From contig JAJTBE010000022.1 in NCBI GenBank assembly GCA_021287065.1, positions 1 through 51,386 of the forward strand: DNA of 51,386 nt, written 5' to 3'. The translations under genes and the position numbers were made by a program. Each line of letters opens with the position of its first letter. The stretch's first letter is position 1. This stretch comes from Bacillota bacterium. GTDB taxonomy: Bacteria > Vulcanimicrobiota > JAJTBE01. The notes under the pieces are model-generated. The model ran no database searches and had not been told where the DNA came from. It was given only the letters and a program-made list of their open reading frames with translations. Positions 50,930 to 51,386 of the stretch are shown piece after piece.

Positions 50930-51386
50930 ATTCTTTTGAAGTTATGAAAAAGAAAAGCATCTGCTTTTTATTATAATTGCTTTTCCAATGAATTAAACCT
51001 TTAATCGAACAAATGAGTTCCGAAATAATGATATGGAGGGGGGTGGGTTTGGGGCTAATCTTTCATGACATTTTTTTTTGCCTGCAACTTCTCTATGAAA
51101 AGGATGGATTTTTTTTGTTGGGTGTTTTCTGTTTTTCCATCTTTTTTCACTTGTCTGTGTTATGGTGTTTTGTTTTTTGGTTATTTACAGATTATCTTCA
51201 GGTATTATGCTCCTTTTTATATGGCTCATGCCAGTTTTTCGATATAAGTCGCTTCATTGTTTTTTGCAGGCCTTTTCAGGAGGGATGAAGGAATCATTTC
51301 TGAATGCAATGTTTACGCGCAATCAAGCCAACGTCTTATCTCATACCATTTTGCCGTTATATTTACAATACCGGCGGGATTGCTTC
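50930..51386. other. Gene-free right end of the window
   Basis: No convincing gene. A hairpin AAAAGCA/TGCTTTT lies at 50954-50969 in the larE leader. A T-rich stretch (about 51060-51240) yields a hydrophobic frame without ribosome site. The last 19 bases (51368-51386, ATACCGGCGGGATTGCTTC) match 33364-33381 and probably begin a further copy of that dispersed repeat, cut by the window edge. Confidence 0.45.

Noticed and set aside
51013-51288. Hydrophobic 91-codon frame near the right end
   Set aside because: Arises from a T-rich stretch; no ribosome site and no recognisable membrane protein pattern beyond Phe/Leu/Cys bias.

Overview
The window comes from a diderm (Gram-negative-type) bacterium. 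It carries an LptA/OstA-like envelope protein, a LolA-like protein, several signal-peptidase-II lipoproteins, a type IV pilin-like protein and a chemoreceptor. The isoprenoid genes belong to the MEP pathway (dxr, ispH). I cannot name the phylum. The many TPR, NHL and PQQ-type repeat proteins, the short form of AhcY and the frequent TTG starts fit an uncultured, environmental, deep-branching lineage, but that is inference.

Layout. Positions 1-300 hold a hairpin-rich miniature element (copy A). A leftward run follows at 310-5732: two lipoproteins, aroF (DAHP synthase), ispH, a small membrane protein and a secreted protein. At 5915-13387, still leftward, are an AlbA_2/Schlafen-like ATPase-type protein with a helical C-terminus, a coiled-coil protein, a PQQ-propeller lipoprotein, a YD-repeat-like acidic protein, a radical SAM protein and a small coiled-coil protein. 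A rightward NDP-sugar nucleotidyltransferase (13531) converges on a leftward operon (18303-15015) of a phosphoribosyltransferase-like protein, a histidine phosphatase, a LolA-like protein and dxr. dnaJ diverges from that operon and ends on a GNAT acetyltransferase. An NHL-repeat protein is followed by ahcY-metK-unknown, an S-adenosylmethionine cycle unit closed by a strong terminator. At 25.1-26.3 kb is a gene-free, repeat-rich stretch (copy B plus GC-rich repeats). Then come a membrane protein, a leftward sCache chemoreceptor and a rightward glucan phosphorylase (glgP). Copy C fills 32.6-33.1 kb.

From 33566 to 44142 ten rightward genes with short gaps look like one transcription unit. They are a TPR protein, a pseudopilin, a polytopic membrane/TPR protein, two paralogous TPR-TM-TPR proteins, an LptA-like protein, a secreted helical-barrel protein, an orphan PTS EIIB-like protein, a polytopic membrane protein and a membrane-tethered SAM methyltransferase. 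A terminator closes the unit. Region 44.2-45.8 kb is again gene-free, with copy D (inverted) and a GC-rich tandem array of about 190 bp period. Two exported proteins follow (one a TPR lipoprotein), and the window ends with the leftward operon larE-larB-larC, which makes the nickel-pincer nucleotide cofactor; larA is not present.

The most unusual content is non-coding: four copies of a modular miniature element with terminal inverted repeats and two hairpin modules, one of which shows compensatory base changes in its stem, plus a second GC-rich hairpin repeat family at two of the same loci. Among the genes, the 10.6 kb envelope/TPR/methyltransferase run and the radical SAM trio are the least explained.
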